Assembly: GCF_003600155.1 (NCBI RefSeq)
Contig: NZ_QWLD01000053.1
Location: 1-61,511 of the forward strand
Source of the DNA: Nesterenkonia muleiensis
Lineage (GTDB): Bacteria > Actinomycetota > Actinomycetes > Actinomycetales > Micrococcaceae
DNA: 61,511 nucleotides
Reading direction: 5' to 3'
A program made the position numbers and the translations under genes. The notes beneath the pieces are model-generated. The model saw only the letters and a program-made list of their open reading frames with translations. It was not told where the DNA came from and ran no database searches. This document shows positions 36,452 to 45,860 of this stretch, piece by piece (the first letter of the stretch is position 1; each line of letters starts with the position of its first letter).

Positions 36452-37162
36452 GTGGCATCATCGCTGTTCTACCGAAGTGCCAAGAGGCTCGTGGTGGGGC
36501 CGGTGGTCAACACGGTCTTCCGCCCCTGGACAAAGGGCTTGGACAATATCCCGGCCGAAGGTCCGGCCATCCTGGCCTCCAACCACCTTTCGTTCTCCGA
36601 TTCCGTGTTCATCCCGGTGGCTGTTCCGCGTCCGGTGAGGTTCCTGGCCAAGAACGACTACTGGAACCGCAAGGGCCTCTACGGGATGTCCAGCCGCTGG
36701 TTCTTCAACGCCACCGGTCAGATTCCGATGGACCGCTCCGGGGGACGGGCCAGCCAGAACTCGCTGGCAGCCGGTGAGGAGGCCCTGCGCAACGGTGACC
36801 TGCTGGGCATCTACCCTGAAGGCACGCGCAGCCCTGACGGCCGCTTGTACCGCGGCAAGCTGGGGATGGCCAAGCTGGCGCTGCGCACGGAAGTGCCGGT
36901 GATCCCCGTGGCGCTGATCGGCACCGATAAGGTGCAGCCGATCGGCCGCAACATACCCCGGGTCCGCCGGGTCGGGCTGATCATCGGTGAGCCCATGGTG
37001 TTCGAGGCCTACTACGCCAATGCCGAGGACCGGTTCGCCCAGCGGGCCGTCACTGATGAGGTCATGTCCCAGATCATGCGGCTCTCGGGCCAGAGGTACG
37101 CCGATGTCTATGCCTCCACAGAGAAGAAGCGCCTGGAGGATGAGGCCTCCGCCGCTGAATAA
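36452..37162 (+). CDS. plsC: 1-acyl-glycerol-3-phosphate acyltransferase family (PlsC)
   Basis: Transfers an acyl group to lysophosphatidate or a related acceptor at the membrane. 236 residues. The catalytic H-x4-D motif is H45-LSFS-D50 in SNHLSFSD; YPEGTRSPDG is the substrate-binding motif. GTG start at 36452 behind GGAGAGG. A GGTCCC/GGGACC hairpin at 37179-37194 follows the stop. Neighbouring fadD suggests a shared role in lipid synthesis, as in the corresponding M. tuberculosis region. Confidence 0.9.
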   Translation: MASSLFYRSAKRLVVGPVVNTVFRPWTKGLDNIPAEGPAILASNHLSFSDSVFIPVAVPRPVRFLAKNDYWNRKGLYGMSSRWFFNATGQIPMDRSGGRASQNSLAAGEEALRNGDLLGIYPEGTRSPDGRLYRGKLGMAKLALRTEVPVIPVALIGTDKVQPIGRNIPRVRRVGLIIGEPMVFEAYYANAEDRFAQRAVTDEVMSQIMRLSGQRYADVYASTEKKRLEDEASAAE

Positions 37163-37253
37163 GGTGGGGTACTCATCCGGTCCCTTGCGGGACCTGGCTC
37201 CTAGTACTTACGTTGGGGTGACCTGACTCCGATGCTGAGGTACATGACTCGTC

Positions 37254-38594
37254 GTGGACGCGCTACTCCTTGCCGGGATCATCGCCGGTGCGGTCGCAGT
37301 CGCACTGCTGCTGATCATGCGGCTGAAGATCCCTGCCTTCGTGGCGCTGCTGATCGTCAGCGTCCTGACCGCGATCGCCGTCGGCATTCCCGCCGAGGAG
37401 ATCCCAGAGGTCCTCGAAGAGGGTATGGGCGGGGTGCTGGGCTTTGTGGCCATCGTCGTGGGACTCGGCGCAATCTTCAGCGAAGTGCTCCGCGCCACCG
37501 GGGCCACCGAGCGCATTGCCCGCACCTTGGTGGAGGCTTTCGGCGAGAAGAAGGTCCCCTGGTCGCTGGGCACCGGCGGTTTCATTGTGGCCATCCCGGT
37601 GTTCTTCGACGTGGGCCTGGTGCTGCTCATGCCGATGGTCTACCGGCTGGCCAGACAGGTCGCCCTGCCCCTGCTGACCCTGGCCGTTCCGCTGCTGGCC
37701 GGCCTCAGCACGGCCCATAGTCTGATTCCGCCCACACCGGGCCCGGTGGCTGTGGCTGGAGTTCTGGGAGCGGATCTGGGATGGGTGATCGTCTTCGGCG
37801 TTCTGGCCGGCATCCCTGCTGTGATCGTCGCCGGAGTGCTTTATGGGAAGTTCATCGGCAATCGCATCCAGCCAGAGATCCCCGACGATGACGACGACGC
37901 CGGTGACACAGACGCCAGGGACCTGCCTAACTTCTGGCTGATCCTCAGCGTCATTCTCATTCCTCTGGCCCTCATTCTGAGCGGATCGATCGCACAGGAG
38001 GTGCTGGATTCAGACCAGCTGCTGACCCAGATCCTGGCACTGGTCGGTGATCCCTTCGTAGCATTGATCGTGGGCGTGCTGCTGGCGTTCTATGTGCTCG
38101 GCATGCGGCACGGGCTGGATAAGGACGCCTTGAGCTCCGTCGCCTCTAAGGCACTGGAGCCGGTGGGCATGATCCTGCTGGTCACCGGCGCAGGCGGGGT
38201 CTTCGGCGAGGTGCTGGAGCACAGCGGCATCGATGAGCATCTGGAGGAGCTCCTGACCACCACTGGACTGCCGCTGATCGTGCTGGCGTTCGTCTCCGCG
38301 CTCTTCTTCAGAGTCAGCCTGGGTTCGAGCACTGTGGCGATGGTGGCCGCCGCCTCGATCGTGGCCCAGGTGGGCAGTGACATGGATCTGAGCGCGCCCC
38401 TGTTGGGAGCCATTGTAGTGGCCATCGGCGCCGGTGGAACCGCCGTCTCCCATGTGAACGACTCCGGCTTCTGGCTGGTGAACCGGTATCTGAACATGGA
38501 CACCAAGCAGACCTTCGCCACCTGGACAGTGATGCAGACCGTGCTGGCCGTCACCGCATTCGCCGTCGTCCTGCCCGTGTCCCTCGTCCTGTGA
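37254..38594 (+). CDS. gntP: Gluconate:proton symporter family permease (GntP)
   Basis: 446 residues with about twelve membrane segments. GntP-family features are GFIVAIPVFFDVGLVLLMPM, HSLIPPTPGPVAVAG and AIGAGGTAVSHVNDSGFWLVNRYL. The family imports gluconate or related sugar acids. No gluconate kinase or regulator gene is nearby, so the substrate is uncertain. The GTG start at 37254 has no clear ribosome-binding site. Confidence 0.88.
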   Translation: MDALLLAGIIAGAVAVALLLIMRLKIPAFVALLIVSVLTAIAVGIPAEEIPEVLEEGMGGVLGFVAIVVGLGAIFSEVLRATGATERIARTLVEAFGEKKVPWSLGTGGFIVAIPVFFDVGLVLLMPMVYRLARQVALPLLTLAVPLLAGLSTAHSLIPPTPGPVAVAGVLGADLGWVIVFGVLAGIPAVIVAGVLYGKFIGNRIQPEIPDDDDDAGDTDARDLPNFWLILSVILIPLALILSGSIAQEVLDSDQLLTQILALVGDPFVALIVGVLLAFYVLGMRHGLDKDALSSVASKALEPVGMILLVTGAGGVFGEVLEHSGIDEHLEELLTTTGLPLIVLAFVSALFFRVSLGSSTVAMVAAASIVAQVGSDMDLSAPLLGAIVVAIGAGGTAVSHVNDSGFWLVNRYLNMDTKQTFATWTVMQTVLAVTAFAVVLPVSLVL

Positions 38595-38624
38595 GGGCAA
38601 CGGCATAAGAATCCCAGCCCCTGT

Positions 38625-39968
38625 TTATTCACCGCGTGAAGGTGCGCTGAGCACCCGTTCGAGTACCGGGTTGGTCGAGACGACGCCGAGCTGGATCAGC
38701 AGCAGCCCGACTGCCAGCACGATCACGATCGCCACGACGAACAACGGTGCAGTGACCAGCGCCATCAGAACCACCCAGAACGCGAGGGCACCGGCGGCGA
38801 TCGCTGAACCGATGACAGCCACGTTCGCGGGCATCGTGACTCGCATCCGGCGGGAACGGTTGAGTTCAGCGGTGGGCATGCCGATACGGTCGAGGACGAC
38901 GTAGAGTTCGCGGCGCTCGATCACCGCGGCGGTCTGGGTGATCGCGATCTGGCAGGCGACGACGAGGAACGACACCGCAGTCAGCGCGATCACCATAGTG
39001 CGGGCGTCCGCGAACATCAGCAGCTGGTCGGTGGTCATGATCTCGCGGCTGGCGCTGCTTTGGATCGTGTCGAGGTAACCGAGCATGCTGCCCGCTGGGA
39101 TGAGCACGAACGTGGCCAGGGCGAGGGCGGAGACTTCCCGCCATGACGCGCGGGGATCGTCGATGACGCCACGTGCGGCGATCAGACGCGCCGGATCGGA
39201 GGTGCGCCTAGCTCGCCAGCGTGCGGCGCGGGACACCATGAACGGCCCGGCCAGGCCGAGCACGGCCATGACCGCGAGCACAGCAACAGCCAGGACGATG
39301 ACGACCACGACCGCGCCCCACCCCTCGGACGCGGTCTGCACGACCAGTACTGCGATGCCGAGCACGGCAACTGCGGCGACCAAACGCAGCCAGCTCAGAC
39401 GCGGTGCGTCCTGTCTGGTGCGCACTCCGAGCGGGGAGAGCATGACCTGGCGCAGACCGAGCATGCCGCTGGTCGCAGCCACGGCGATCAGGGCGGGAGG
39501 AATCGCGGCGGTGAGCCACCACGGCAGCCACAGTTCGGCCGCCTGCAGCGGCTTGCCGTACACGGTGAGCAGGCTCAGCAGGAACGGCAGGGCCGCCGAC
39601 AGCGCTGTGCCGATGGTCACCCCGAGCGCGGCGATCACGGTCACCTCTGCGACAGCGATCCGTCTTACCCGTGCCGAGGTTGCGCCCAGTAGGCGGAGCG
39701 TGGCCAGACGATCATCTCGGCTGCGGGCGGCAAGCCTGGCTGTTGCGGAACCGAGAGTCACCAGCGGCACGATCAGCAAGCCAACCAGTGACACCGCGAG
39801 AACCGTATACCCCACCTCATCGGTCGGGGTGTTCCAGAATGCGATCGCGAGCATCGTCACCCCGAACGTCAGCAGGGTGGTCACCCCGGATGCGAGCAAT
39901 TGTAAGCGGGTGAGCAGGGCCGGCGTTCCGCGGGGTCGGATCAGGAGCAGTGCTGCCGAGGTGTTCAT
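38625..39968 (-). CDS. FtsX-like ABC transporter permease
   Basis: 447 residues with hydrophobic segments grouped as in FtsX/MacB-type permeases. The first half has TFGVTMLAIAFW and later segments, with RLLGATSARVRRIAVAEV as the coupling region. The ATPase gene upstream overlaps by 4 bases. This is probably a peptide- or antibiotic-related exporter, since the operon is divergent from a two-component system. It is convergent with gntP. Confidence 0.85.
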   Translation of the reverse strand: MNTSAALLLIRPRGTPALLTRLQLLASGVTTLLTFGVTMLAIAFWNTPTDEVGYTVLAVSLVGLLIVPLVTLGSATARLAARSRDDRLATLRLLGATSARVRRIAVAEVTVIAALGVTIGTALSAALPFLLSLLTVYGKPLQAAELWLPWWLTAAIPPALIAVAATSGMLGLRQVMLSPLGVRTRQDAPRLSWLRLVAAVAVLGIAVLVVQTASEGWGAVVVVIVLAVAVLAVMAVLGLAGPFMVSRAARWRARRTSDPARLIAARGVIDDPRASWREVSALALATFVLIPAGSMLGYLDTIQSSASREIMTTDQLLMFADARTMVIALTAVSFLVVACQIAITQTAAVIERRELYVVLDRIGMPTAELNRSRRMRVTMPANVAVIGSAIAAGALAFWVVLMALVTAPLFVVAIVIVLAVGLLLIQLGVVSTNPVLERVLSAPSRGE

Positions 39969-40723
39969 CGTGTGGCCTCGATTCGTCCGTCGAGCAGGCG
40001 CACGGTTCGGTCACAACGTGCCGCGACCCGTTCGTCGTGGGTGACGATGACCAGAGCCCGGTCTGCACCGTCATTCGAGGCCAGCAACTCGTCAAGCACC
40101 TCATCGGCTGTGCGGGAGTCAAGCGAGCCGGTCGGTTCGTCGGCGAAGATGATGGTCGGATCGGTCACCAGGGCTCTGGCGATCGCGACCCGCTGGGCCT
40201 GGCCTCCGGAGAGCTGCCCGATGCGACGGTCGCCGAGCCCCAGAAGCCCGAGACGGTGCAGTTCCGCATTCGCCTGCAGCACCGCTGCAGCCATGCCGGT
40301 GCCCAGCAGCATCAGCGGGAGGGCGACGTTCTCCACAGCGGTGAGCTCGGGGATCAGCATGCCCTGCTGGAAGACGAACCCGAAGCGGTGCAGCCGGAAC
40401 GCCGAGCGCTTCGCGTCCGAGAGCGTGGTGATATCGTCAATACCCCCATCGTCCGGACGGCGCAGAATCACCTTCCCCTCGTCTGCGGCGATGATGCCTG
40501 CGACGGCGTGCAGCAGGGTGGATTTGCCTGACCCGCTCGGCCCCATGATCGCAACTGCTTCCTCGGGGTAGAGATCGAGGGACGCCTCGGTCAGTACCTG
40601 TGTCTGCCCGAACGCCTTACTGACGTTCTCTGCCCGAAGCAGCCAGTCACGGGTCTGCCTCTCTGCAGTCGAGAGCTCGGAGCGGCGGTGGCCCTCGGGA
40701 TCGGTCGTGGTACTCATGTTCAT
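39965..40723 (-). CDS. ABC transporter ATPase (LolD/MacB type)
   Basis: 252 residues with Walker [11 protein letters not shown]-loop FQQGMLIPELT, signature LSGGQAQRVAIARAL, Walker B IIFADEPTGSLD and the H-loop VTHDERVA. It partners the FtsX-like permease downstream. It is transcribed away from the histidine kinase and response regulator genes across a 206-base gap that holds paired dyads. Together the four genes resemble a stress- or peptide-sensing efflux module. Confidence 0.9.
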   Translation of the reverse strand: MNMSTTTDPEGHRRSELSTAERQTRDWLLRAENVSKAFGQTQVLTEASLDLYPEEAVAIMGPSGSGKSTLLHAVAGIIAADEGKVILRRPDDGGIDDITTLSDAKRSAFRLHRFGFVFQQGMLIPELTAVENVALPLMLLGTGMAAAVLQANAELHRLGLLGLGDRRIGQLSGGQAQRVAIARALVTDPTIIFADEPTGSLDSRTADEVLDELLASNDGADRALVIVTHDERVAARCDRTVRLLDGRIEATR

Positions 40724-40792
40724 GTTCTCTTTCGCTCTGACATGGTTTCGCTGACGTTCTCAACGCTAGAAATCAGACTCGAGGCGGCACCA

Positions 40793-40847
40793 CCACCCTG
40801 GGGTGGACGTTTCGAACCCGCTGCGAGCGCCTTTACACCCAGGGGTG
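40793..40847. promoter_or_regulatory. Two dyads in the divergent ABC/two-component gap
   Basis: CCACCC-TG-GGGTGG at 40793-40806 and CACCC-AG-GGGTG at 40836-40847 are each palindromic, with centres 42 bases apart (about four turns). Extended, they also form an inverted repeat of each other (ACCACCACCC and GGGTGGTGGT flanks, 40789-40852). A GATAAT -10-like element for the kinase operon lies at 40879-40884. They are probable binding sites for the adjacent NarL-type regulator. Confidence 0.65.
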
Positions 40848-40929
40848 GTGGTCTCGGGATGACTTCGCCCGTACCGTCGATAATTGGATGACAGCCGACC
40901 GCGAGCGCGCAAAGGGGTGAAGGAAGTCT

Positions 40930-42138
40930 GTGGGCACGGAGACGACGTTGAACGAGCCGGTGCTGCGGAAGCCTCGGATCGCCCGTTGGTTCGCGGCACG
41001 CCCGCGCATTCTCGATGCGCTGGTGATCCTGGCGTGCGTAGTGCCCACTGTCTTGGCCCTGGTGCTGGTTCCGCCCGACCACGCGTGGCTCGGCTACCTG
41101 TGCGCAGCAGGAGTCGCAGCCGCTTTCTGGTGGCGCCGCTCCCATCCGTTGCCTGTCCTTCTGATTGCGGTAGGCTTCGCCGCGCTCAATCCGATCTCAT
41201 GGGCCAGCACCTCAGTCGCGACGTTTGAGAGCTTCTTCGGCGTCTATGCCCTCGCCGCTGGCACCAAACTGCGCACTGCGATCCTCGGATATCTCATCAG
41301 TGAAGCCGTCATCTTCGCCGTATCCGGAGTGGCCCTGCTGCTGGAGTTCCGCGGCGAGTTCCCGGCAGTGTTCCTGCAGCCCGGAGCGTTGATCGCACTC
41401 GCCATCGGCGTCGCCGTGCGCGCCAACCGGTCGCGCGGAGCAGCCCTCGAGGATGTGGTCGCGATGCGGGAGGAACGAGCCGCGGCAGCCGAACGCGCCC
41501 GGATCACCGCAGAGATGCACGATGTGCTCGCTCACTCGGTCACAGTCATAATTGCTCTGGCCGGCGGTGCGCACGCCGGATGGGAAAAGCATCCAGAACG
41601 CGCACGAAACGCTCTGGAACAGCTCGGCACAGTGGGTGCGCAGACGTTGGAGGAGGTGCAGCGCATACTCCGGGTGCTCCGAGAGGGCGATGGTACTCTT
41701 GACGCCGAGCTGGAGCGTTCCGGCTACAACCTGCCTTCCCTTCAAGAACTGGTGGATGTCTTCCGCGCAGCCGGTCTTCCCGTCACGTCGAACTGGTCCG
41801 AAGCCGCAATTCCGACCGAACCGACGCTGCGCACCACGGTGTATCGCATCGTGCAGGAATCCCTCACCAACGCGCTCCGTTATGCAAAAGGCGCAACCTA
41901 TGTGGAAGTCTCCGTGCAACAGCGTGATGACGACATCACGGTGACTGTCACGGATAACGGCAACCCCGCTCCGTCACCGCCGGTGGGGGCAGGTGTTGGA
42001 CTGCGAGCGATGCGTGAGCGAGCTGCAGCATTCCACGGCAGCCTCACCGCCGGGGCGCTGCCGACCAGCGACGGAGCTCCGGGCAGCGGATGGCGGATCT
42101 GTGCCACGCTTCCCGTTGAAAGAGGGGGCTGTAGATGA
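40930..42138 (+). CDS. Sensor histidine kinase (HisKA_3 family)
   Basis: 402 residues. An N-terminal block of several membrane segments runs to about residue 165, then a short linker. The dimerisation/phosphoacceptor motif RARITAEMHDVLAHS has H197, and an HATPase domain carries QESLTNALRYAK and GVGLRAMRERAAAF. There is no large outside domain, as in intramembrane-sensing kinases. GTG start at 40930 with AAGGA upstream. The stop overlaps the response regulator start by 4 bases. Confidence 0.92.
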   Translation: MGTETTLNEPVLRKPRIARWFAARPRILDALVILACVVPTVLALVLVPPDHAWLGYLCAAGVAAAFWWRRSHPLPVLLIAVGFAALNPISWASTSVATFESFFGVYALAAGTKLRTAILGYLISEAVIFAVSGVALLLEFRGEFPAVFLQPGALIALAIGVAVRANRSRGAALEDVVAMREERAAAAERARITAEMHDVLAHSVTVIIALAGGAHAGWEKHPERARNALEQLGTVGAQTLEEVQRILRVLREGDGTLDAELERSGYNLPSLQELVDVFRAAGLPVTSNWSEAAIPTEPTLRTTVYRIVQESLTNALRYAKGATYVEVSVQQRDDDITVTVTDNGNPAPSPPVGAGVGLRAMRERAAAFHGSLTAGALPTSDGAPGSGWRICATLPVERGGCR

Positions 42139-42821
42139 ATGAGATAGATGGGGACGCGCTTGGTGTGATTGTCGTCGACGATCAGCCGCTGGAACGCACG
42201 GGGATCGCCCTGATCCTCGATTCCGACGACGATATCGACGTCATCGGCGAAACCGGCAGCGGTGAGGCCGCGATTGAGCTTGTCGCCTACCACCAGCCCG
42301 ATGTGGTCCTCATGGACGTGCGCATGCCGGGCATGGGCGGTATCGAAGCCAGCCGCATCATCACCAGTGAGCATCCCTCCGTGAAGGTGATCGTGCTGAC
42401 CACGTTCGATCTCGACGACTACGCTTTCGGCAGCCTTCAAGCAGGTGCGAGCGCGTTTCTTCTGAAGAGCACCAGGCCGGGAGCTCTTGTCGAAGCGGTG
42501 AAGACCGTCGCGTCGGGAGAGGCGGTCGTCGCACCGCGGATCACCACCCGGCTCATTGAGCACTACCTCGACGCCCCGGCAGAGACCGCCCAAAGAAGGC
42601 GACAAGTGCCGTCACAGTCTTCGGAGTTGGAGGTGCTGAGCCCGCGCGAGAAGGACATCTTCACCGCAGTCGCCCGGGGGCTGAACAACGCCGAGATCGG
42701 TGCGGAACTGCATCTGGCGCAGTCCACTGTCAAGTCACACATCAACTCGATCTTTGCCAAGCTGCACCTGCGTGACCGTGTACATGCCGTGATCCTCGGC
42801 TATGAGCTGGGAGTCAGGTGA
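42135..42821 (+). CDS. NarL/LuxR-family response regulator
   Basis: 228 residues. Receiver domain with the acidic pair D15/D16 and phosphoacceptor D61 in VVLMDVRMPG; C-terminal LuxR helix-turn-helix LSPREKDIFTAVARGLNNAEIGAELHLAQSTVKSHINSIFAKL. Coupled to the upstream kinase. It likely controls the divergent ABC operon through the dyads at 40793-40847. Confidence 0.94.
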   Translation: MNEIDGDALGVIVVDDQPLERTGIALILDSDDDIDVIGETGSGEAAIELVAYHQPDVVLMDVRMPGMGGIEASRIITSEHPSVKVIVLTTFDLDDYAFGSLQAGASAFLLKSTRPGALVEAVKTVASGEAVVAPRITTRLIEHYLDAPAETAQRRRQVPSQSSELEVLSPREKDIFTAVARGLNNAEIGAELHLAQSTVKSHINSIFAKLHLRDRVHAVILGYELGVR

Positions 42822-42911
42822 TCTTCGGCATGGTCACCGAACCGCGCCTGAGTCCTCGGTCAATCGCTCCCTGGCATGCAGTAGTGTCCACAGCAGCACT
42901 GCGCCGAGGGT

Positions 42912-43694
42912 TCATTCCCAGCGGAAGAGTGCGGCGGCTACCCCGGTGCCGATCAGGGTGGTGGCGGCGAGGCTGGTCCAGTTCTGCCAGGCCACCGTCT
43001 CGCCGAGCCAGGTAGACTGGAACGCTTCAACGGCGGCACCGAAGGGCAGCCAGGCGCCAATCTCGGCCAGCGTATCGGGCAGGTTCTCCACAGGCCCGAA
43101 CATGCCGCCGAGCGCGGCCGTACCAAAGAACACGACAATCCCGATAGCAATCGCCGCGTTGGGCGTCGGTGCCACCGAGGCCACCATGATGCCCAGTGCA
43201 TACATCGCGACGCTGGAGGCCAACAGCACCATCACCGCCATAGGCACATCGGTGGGGAGGTTAGCGTCGAAGAAGATGAGCGCGATCCCGAAGGCGATGG
43301 CCATGCCCAAAAGGACTTGGATAAAACTGACCACAATCTGGGCCACCAGGACCATGACAGGGGAGGCCGGTGTCACCGCTAGCCGGCGGAGTATATGGGT
43401 CTTGCGGTAAGTCGCCAGGAAACTGGGGAAGTTCATCATCGCGACCATTGCCAGCACCAGGGTGATAACCACCGGCAACGCATACACGTCCAGCACGGTG
43501 ACACCGGGGCCGACTTCCTGATGGAGGTCGTCAAACATCATGCCCTGCATCACCAGCAGCAGAACGGGCAGGCCTAGCGGAACGATCATCCCGGACGTAT
43601 CGCGGGTGATCATCTTTGCCTCCGCCTGGATCATCCGCAGCCATGCCGCAGCACCTGGGCGGCGGGCCTGGATCGTCGTCGTTGTTGTTGTCAT
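42912..43694 (-). CDS. ABC-2 type transporter permease
   Basis: 260 residues with six membrane segments and an N-terminal run of seven threonines after the start Met. Organisation follows the ABC-2 (DrrB/YadH) family of drug and polysaccharide exporters: a cytoplasmic N terminus, and a TYRKTHILRRLAVTPASPVMVLVAQ loop between the second and third segments, which is the usual ATPase coupling site. It pairs with the ATPase gene 5 bases upstream. Confidence 0.87.
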   Translation of the reverse strand: MTTTTTTIQARRPGAAAWLRMIQAEAKMITRDTSGMIVPLGLPVLLLVMQGMMFDDLHQEVGPGVTVLDVYALPVVITLVLAMVAMMNFPSFLATYRKTHILRRLAVTPASPVMVLVAQIVVSFIQVLLGMAIAFGIALIFFDANLPTDVPMAVMVLLASSVAMYALGIMVASVAPTPNAAIAIGIVVFFGTAALGGMFGPVENLPDTLAEIGAWLPFGAAVEAFQSTWLGETVAWQNWTSLAATTLIGTGVAAALFRWE

Positions 43695-43699
43695 GGGTC

Positions 43700-44446
43700 T
43701 CAGTCCTCTTCCTGGTCGTCGTGTAAGTCTTTGCCGGTCAGTTCCACGAAGGCGTCCTCCAGTGTGGGGACCCCGGCCTGGGCTTTCAGCTGATCCGGAG
43801 TGCCCTGAGCAATGATCTTCCCGGCGTCAATCAGAGCTACCCGGTCACAGAGCCGTTCCACCTCATCCATGGCATGACTGATCAGAATCACCGTCTGGTC
43901 CTCCAGCGACTCGATGGTCGACCACACCCTGCGCCTCGCCTTGGGATCCAGGCCGGTAGTCAGCTCATCGAGGATCACCACCTCAGGCTGCCCGATCAGC
44001 GCTAAGGCAATGGAGAGCCTCTGCATCTGGCCTCCAGAGAGATTGCTGAACTTGGTCTTGGCCTTCTCTTGGAGTTCCACCATTGTCAGTGCCTGATCGG
44101 CGTCCAAGGGTTTCGGGTAGAAGCTGCGGTAGAGATCGACCAGTTCACGGACGGTGAGGGCATCATGCAGGGTTGCCTGTTGCAGCTGGACGCCGAGGAC
44201 CTGACGGACTTTCGCCCGGTCGGCGAAAGGATCCAGACCCAGAATCCGCACGTGGCCCTGAGTGGGCCGGCGCAGCCCGGCGATCATCTCCACCGTGGTG
44301 GTCTTACCAGCCCCGTTGGACCCCAGGATCCCGAAGGTCTGCCCGGCAGGGACCTGCAGGCTGATCCCATCGACTGCTGTCTTAGTCTTGTAGCGCTTGA
44401 CCAGATGCTGGGCATCGGTGGCCAGAGGCGTTCTGGTAGCTGTCAT
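43700..44446 (-). CDS. ABC transporter ATPase (DrrA/CcmA type)
   Basis: 248 residues. Walker A GSNGAGKTTT, signature LSGGQMQRLSIALAL, Walker B VVILDELTTGLD, and an ISHAMDEVERLCDRVALID H-loop segment. The Walker B glutamate is followed by LTTGLD instead of the commoner PTxGLD, as in several actinobacterial exporters. Forms an exporter with the permease gene; the divergent gene encodes a histidine kinase, so export may be signal-controlled. Confidence 0.9.
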   Translation of the reverse strand: MTATRTPLATDAQHLVKRYKTKTAVDGISLQVPAGQTFGILGSNGAGKTTTVEMIAGLRRPTQGHVRILGLDPFADRAKVRQVLGVQLQQATLHDALTVRELVDLYRSFYPKPLDADQALTMVELQEKAKTKFSNLSGGQMQRLSIALALIGQPEVVILDELTTGLDPKARRRVWSTIESLEDQTVILISHAMDEVERLCDRVALIDAGKIIAQGTPDQLKAQAGVPTLEDAFVELTGKDLHDDQEED

Positions 44447-44558
44447 GCTGATCAGTCTTCCGCGGCTGGCTGCTGCGTGTACGTGCCAACAGTCATCACC
44501 TCACCCATGACTTTCGGCACCTATCACCCTGCCCGATCAGCCCATAGGCTTGATCACC

Positions 44559-45731
44559 ATGGAGGATCACCGCCGCGAGACCCATGTCCCCAGCTTCGGC
44601 CTGAAGGAGGGTCGTCGCGCTGAGGAGTTCGCGGGGTACACGATTCTGCTGCTCAGTCTCGGCATTGGTGTGATCACCCTCATCTTGGGCGACCTCACTG
44701 TCCCGAGATGGCTGTGGACAGGCGTCCTGCTGGTCTGGATTATTGCAGTGAACGTGTGCATCAGCGGGCTGATGGGCCGGGCAGGCGAGCTGTCGTTCTA
44801 CCTATGCGCGCTGCTCACCTCCTGGGTGCTGGTGATGACGACGTTGTCTTCGGGCGGCTTGATAGTGGTGCTGATGATGGTGGTCGCCGCCGTGGGAAGC
44901 TACCTCATGCCGATGCGCTGGGTGCTCGGGGTGGTACTGCTGAACTGCCTCGTCATCTTTGGGCATACGCAGGTCACCGGTGTCGAGCTGGTCGAGTCTC
45001 TGGTCTTTGTGGTCTTCTACCTGATTCTTCATCTGGCCACCGTCTTCATGGCCTTCGCGACGTCGAAGGAGACCCAGCTCAGGGCCCAGCTGGAGCAGAA
45101 GAACCTGCAGCTGGAGGCCGCAGCAGTGCTGCTGGAAGACACCGCCGCCTCCTCCGAACGGCTGCGCATCTCCCGGGAACTCCACGATCTGATCGGCCAC
45201 CAGCTCACGGTGCTGAACCTGGAACTGGAAGCGGCCAAACACCGCGACAGCACCGCTGCACGTCAGCATATAGACCAGGCTGCCGAGGTGGCCAAAGGCC
45301 TGCTGACAGATGTGCGCACCACCGTGGGACAACTGCGTCAGGACAGCCACGGAGATCTGCAGCAGAACCTGGAGCGGCTTGCCAGTGCTGTGCCCAGCCT
45401 GGAGATCCACATTGATGTCGACCCCGGGATACAGACCGACGAAGACGTCTCCGCCACTGTGGTGCGTGCGGCCCAGGAGATCATCACTAACACCATCAAG
45501 CACGCCGAAGCCACCGAACTAGTCCTGACCGTGACACAGGACAACGGCACCCTAACCCTCACCGGCACCAACGACGGCACCGCACCACGGAACATCACAC
45601 CAGGCCACGGCCTCACCGGACTGCAGGAGCGCCTGGAAATCCTCGGCGGAGACCTGGAGATCCACACCACACCGCATTTCACAATCGAGGCTCAGCTCCC
45701 ATTGGGACGTGATCGTAAACTGCCGACATGA
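44559..45731 (+). CDS. Sensor histidine kinase without a cognate regulator
   Basis: 390 residues. Six membrane segments to about residue 165, a coiled-coil linker (KETQLRAQLEQKNLQLEAAAVLLEDTA), a HisKA_3 motif SRELHDLIGHQL with H209, then a HATPase domain (QEIITNTIKHAEAT, GLTGLQERLEILGG). I chose ATG 44559; a TAGGCT -10-like element at 44545-44550 would make the transcript leaderless, whereas the longer frame begins with TTG 44550. The next gene is not a response regulator, so the partner must be elsewhere. Confidence 0.88.
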   Translation: MEDHRRETHVPSFGLKEGRRAEEFAGYTILLLSLGIGVITLILGDLTVPRWLWTGVLLVWIIAVNVCISGLMGRAGELSFYLCALLTSWVLVMTTLSSGGLIVVLMMVVAAVGSYLMPMRWVLGVVLLNCLVIFGHTQVTGVELVESLVFVVFYLILHLATVFMAFATSKETQLRAQLEQKNLQLEAAAVLLEDTAASSERLRISRELHDLIGHQLTVLNLELEAAKHRDSTAARQHIDQAAEVAKGLLTDVRTTVGQLRQDSHGDLQQNLERLASAVPSLEIHIDVDPGIQTDEDVSATVVRAAQEIITNTIKHAEATELVLTVTQDNGTLTLTGTNDGTAPRNITPGHGLTGLQERLEILGGDLEIHTTPHFTIEAQLPLGRDRKLPT

Positions 45732-45860
45732 GCCGGACAGCTCAGTGCTGTGGTATCAACGGACTCGCCGCACAGGTAGCCACAACTGACTGAGGGCAGG
45801 CAGTATTGCTATGGTACGTCCATCATCTGAGCACGGAGCAGCCCGTGGAGAGGACTTTCG

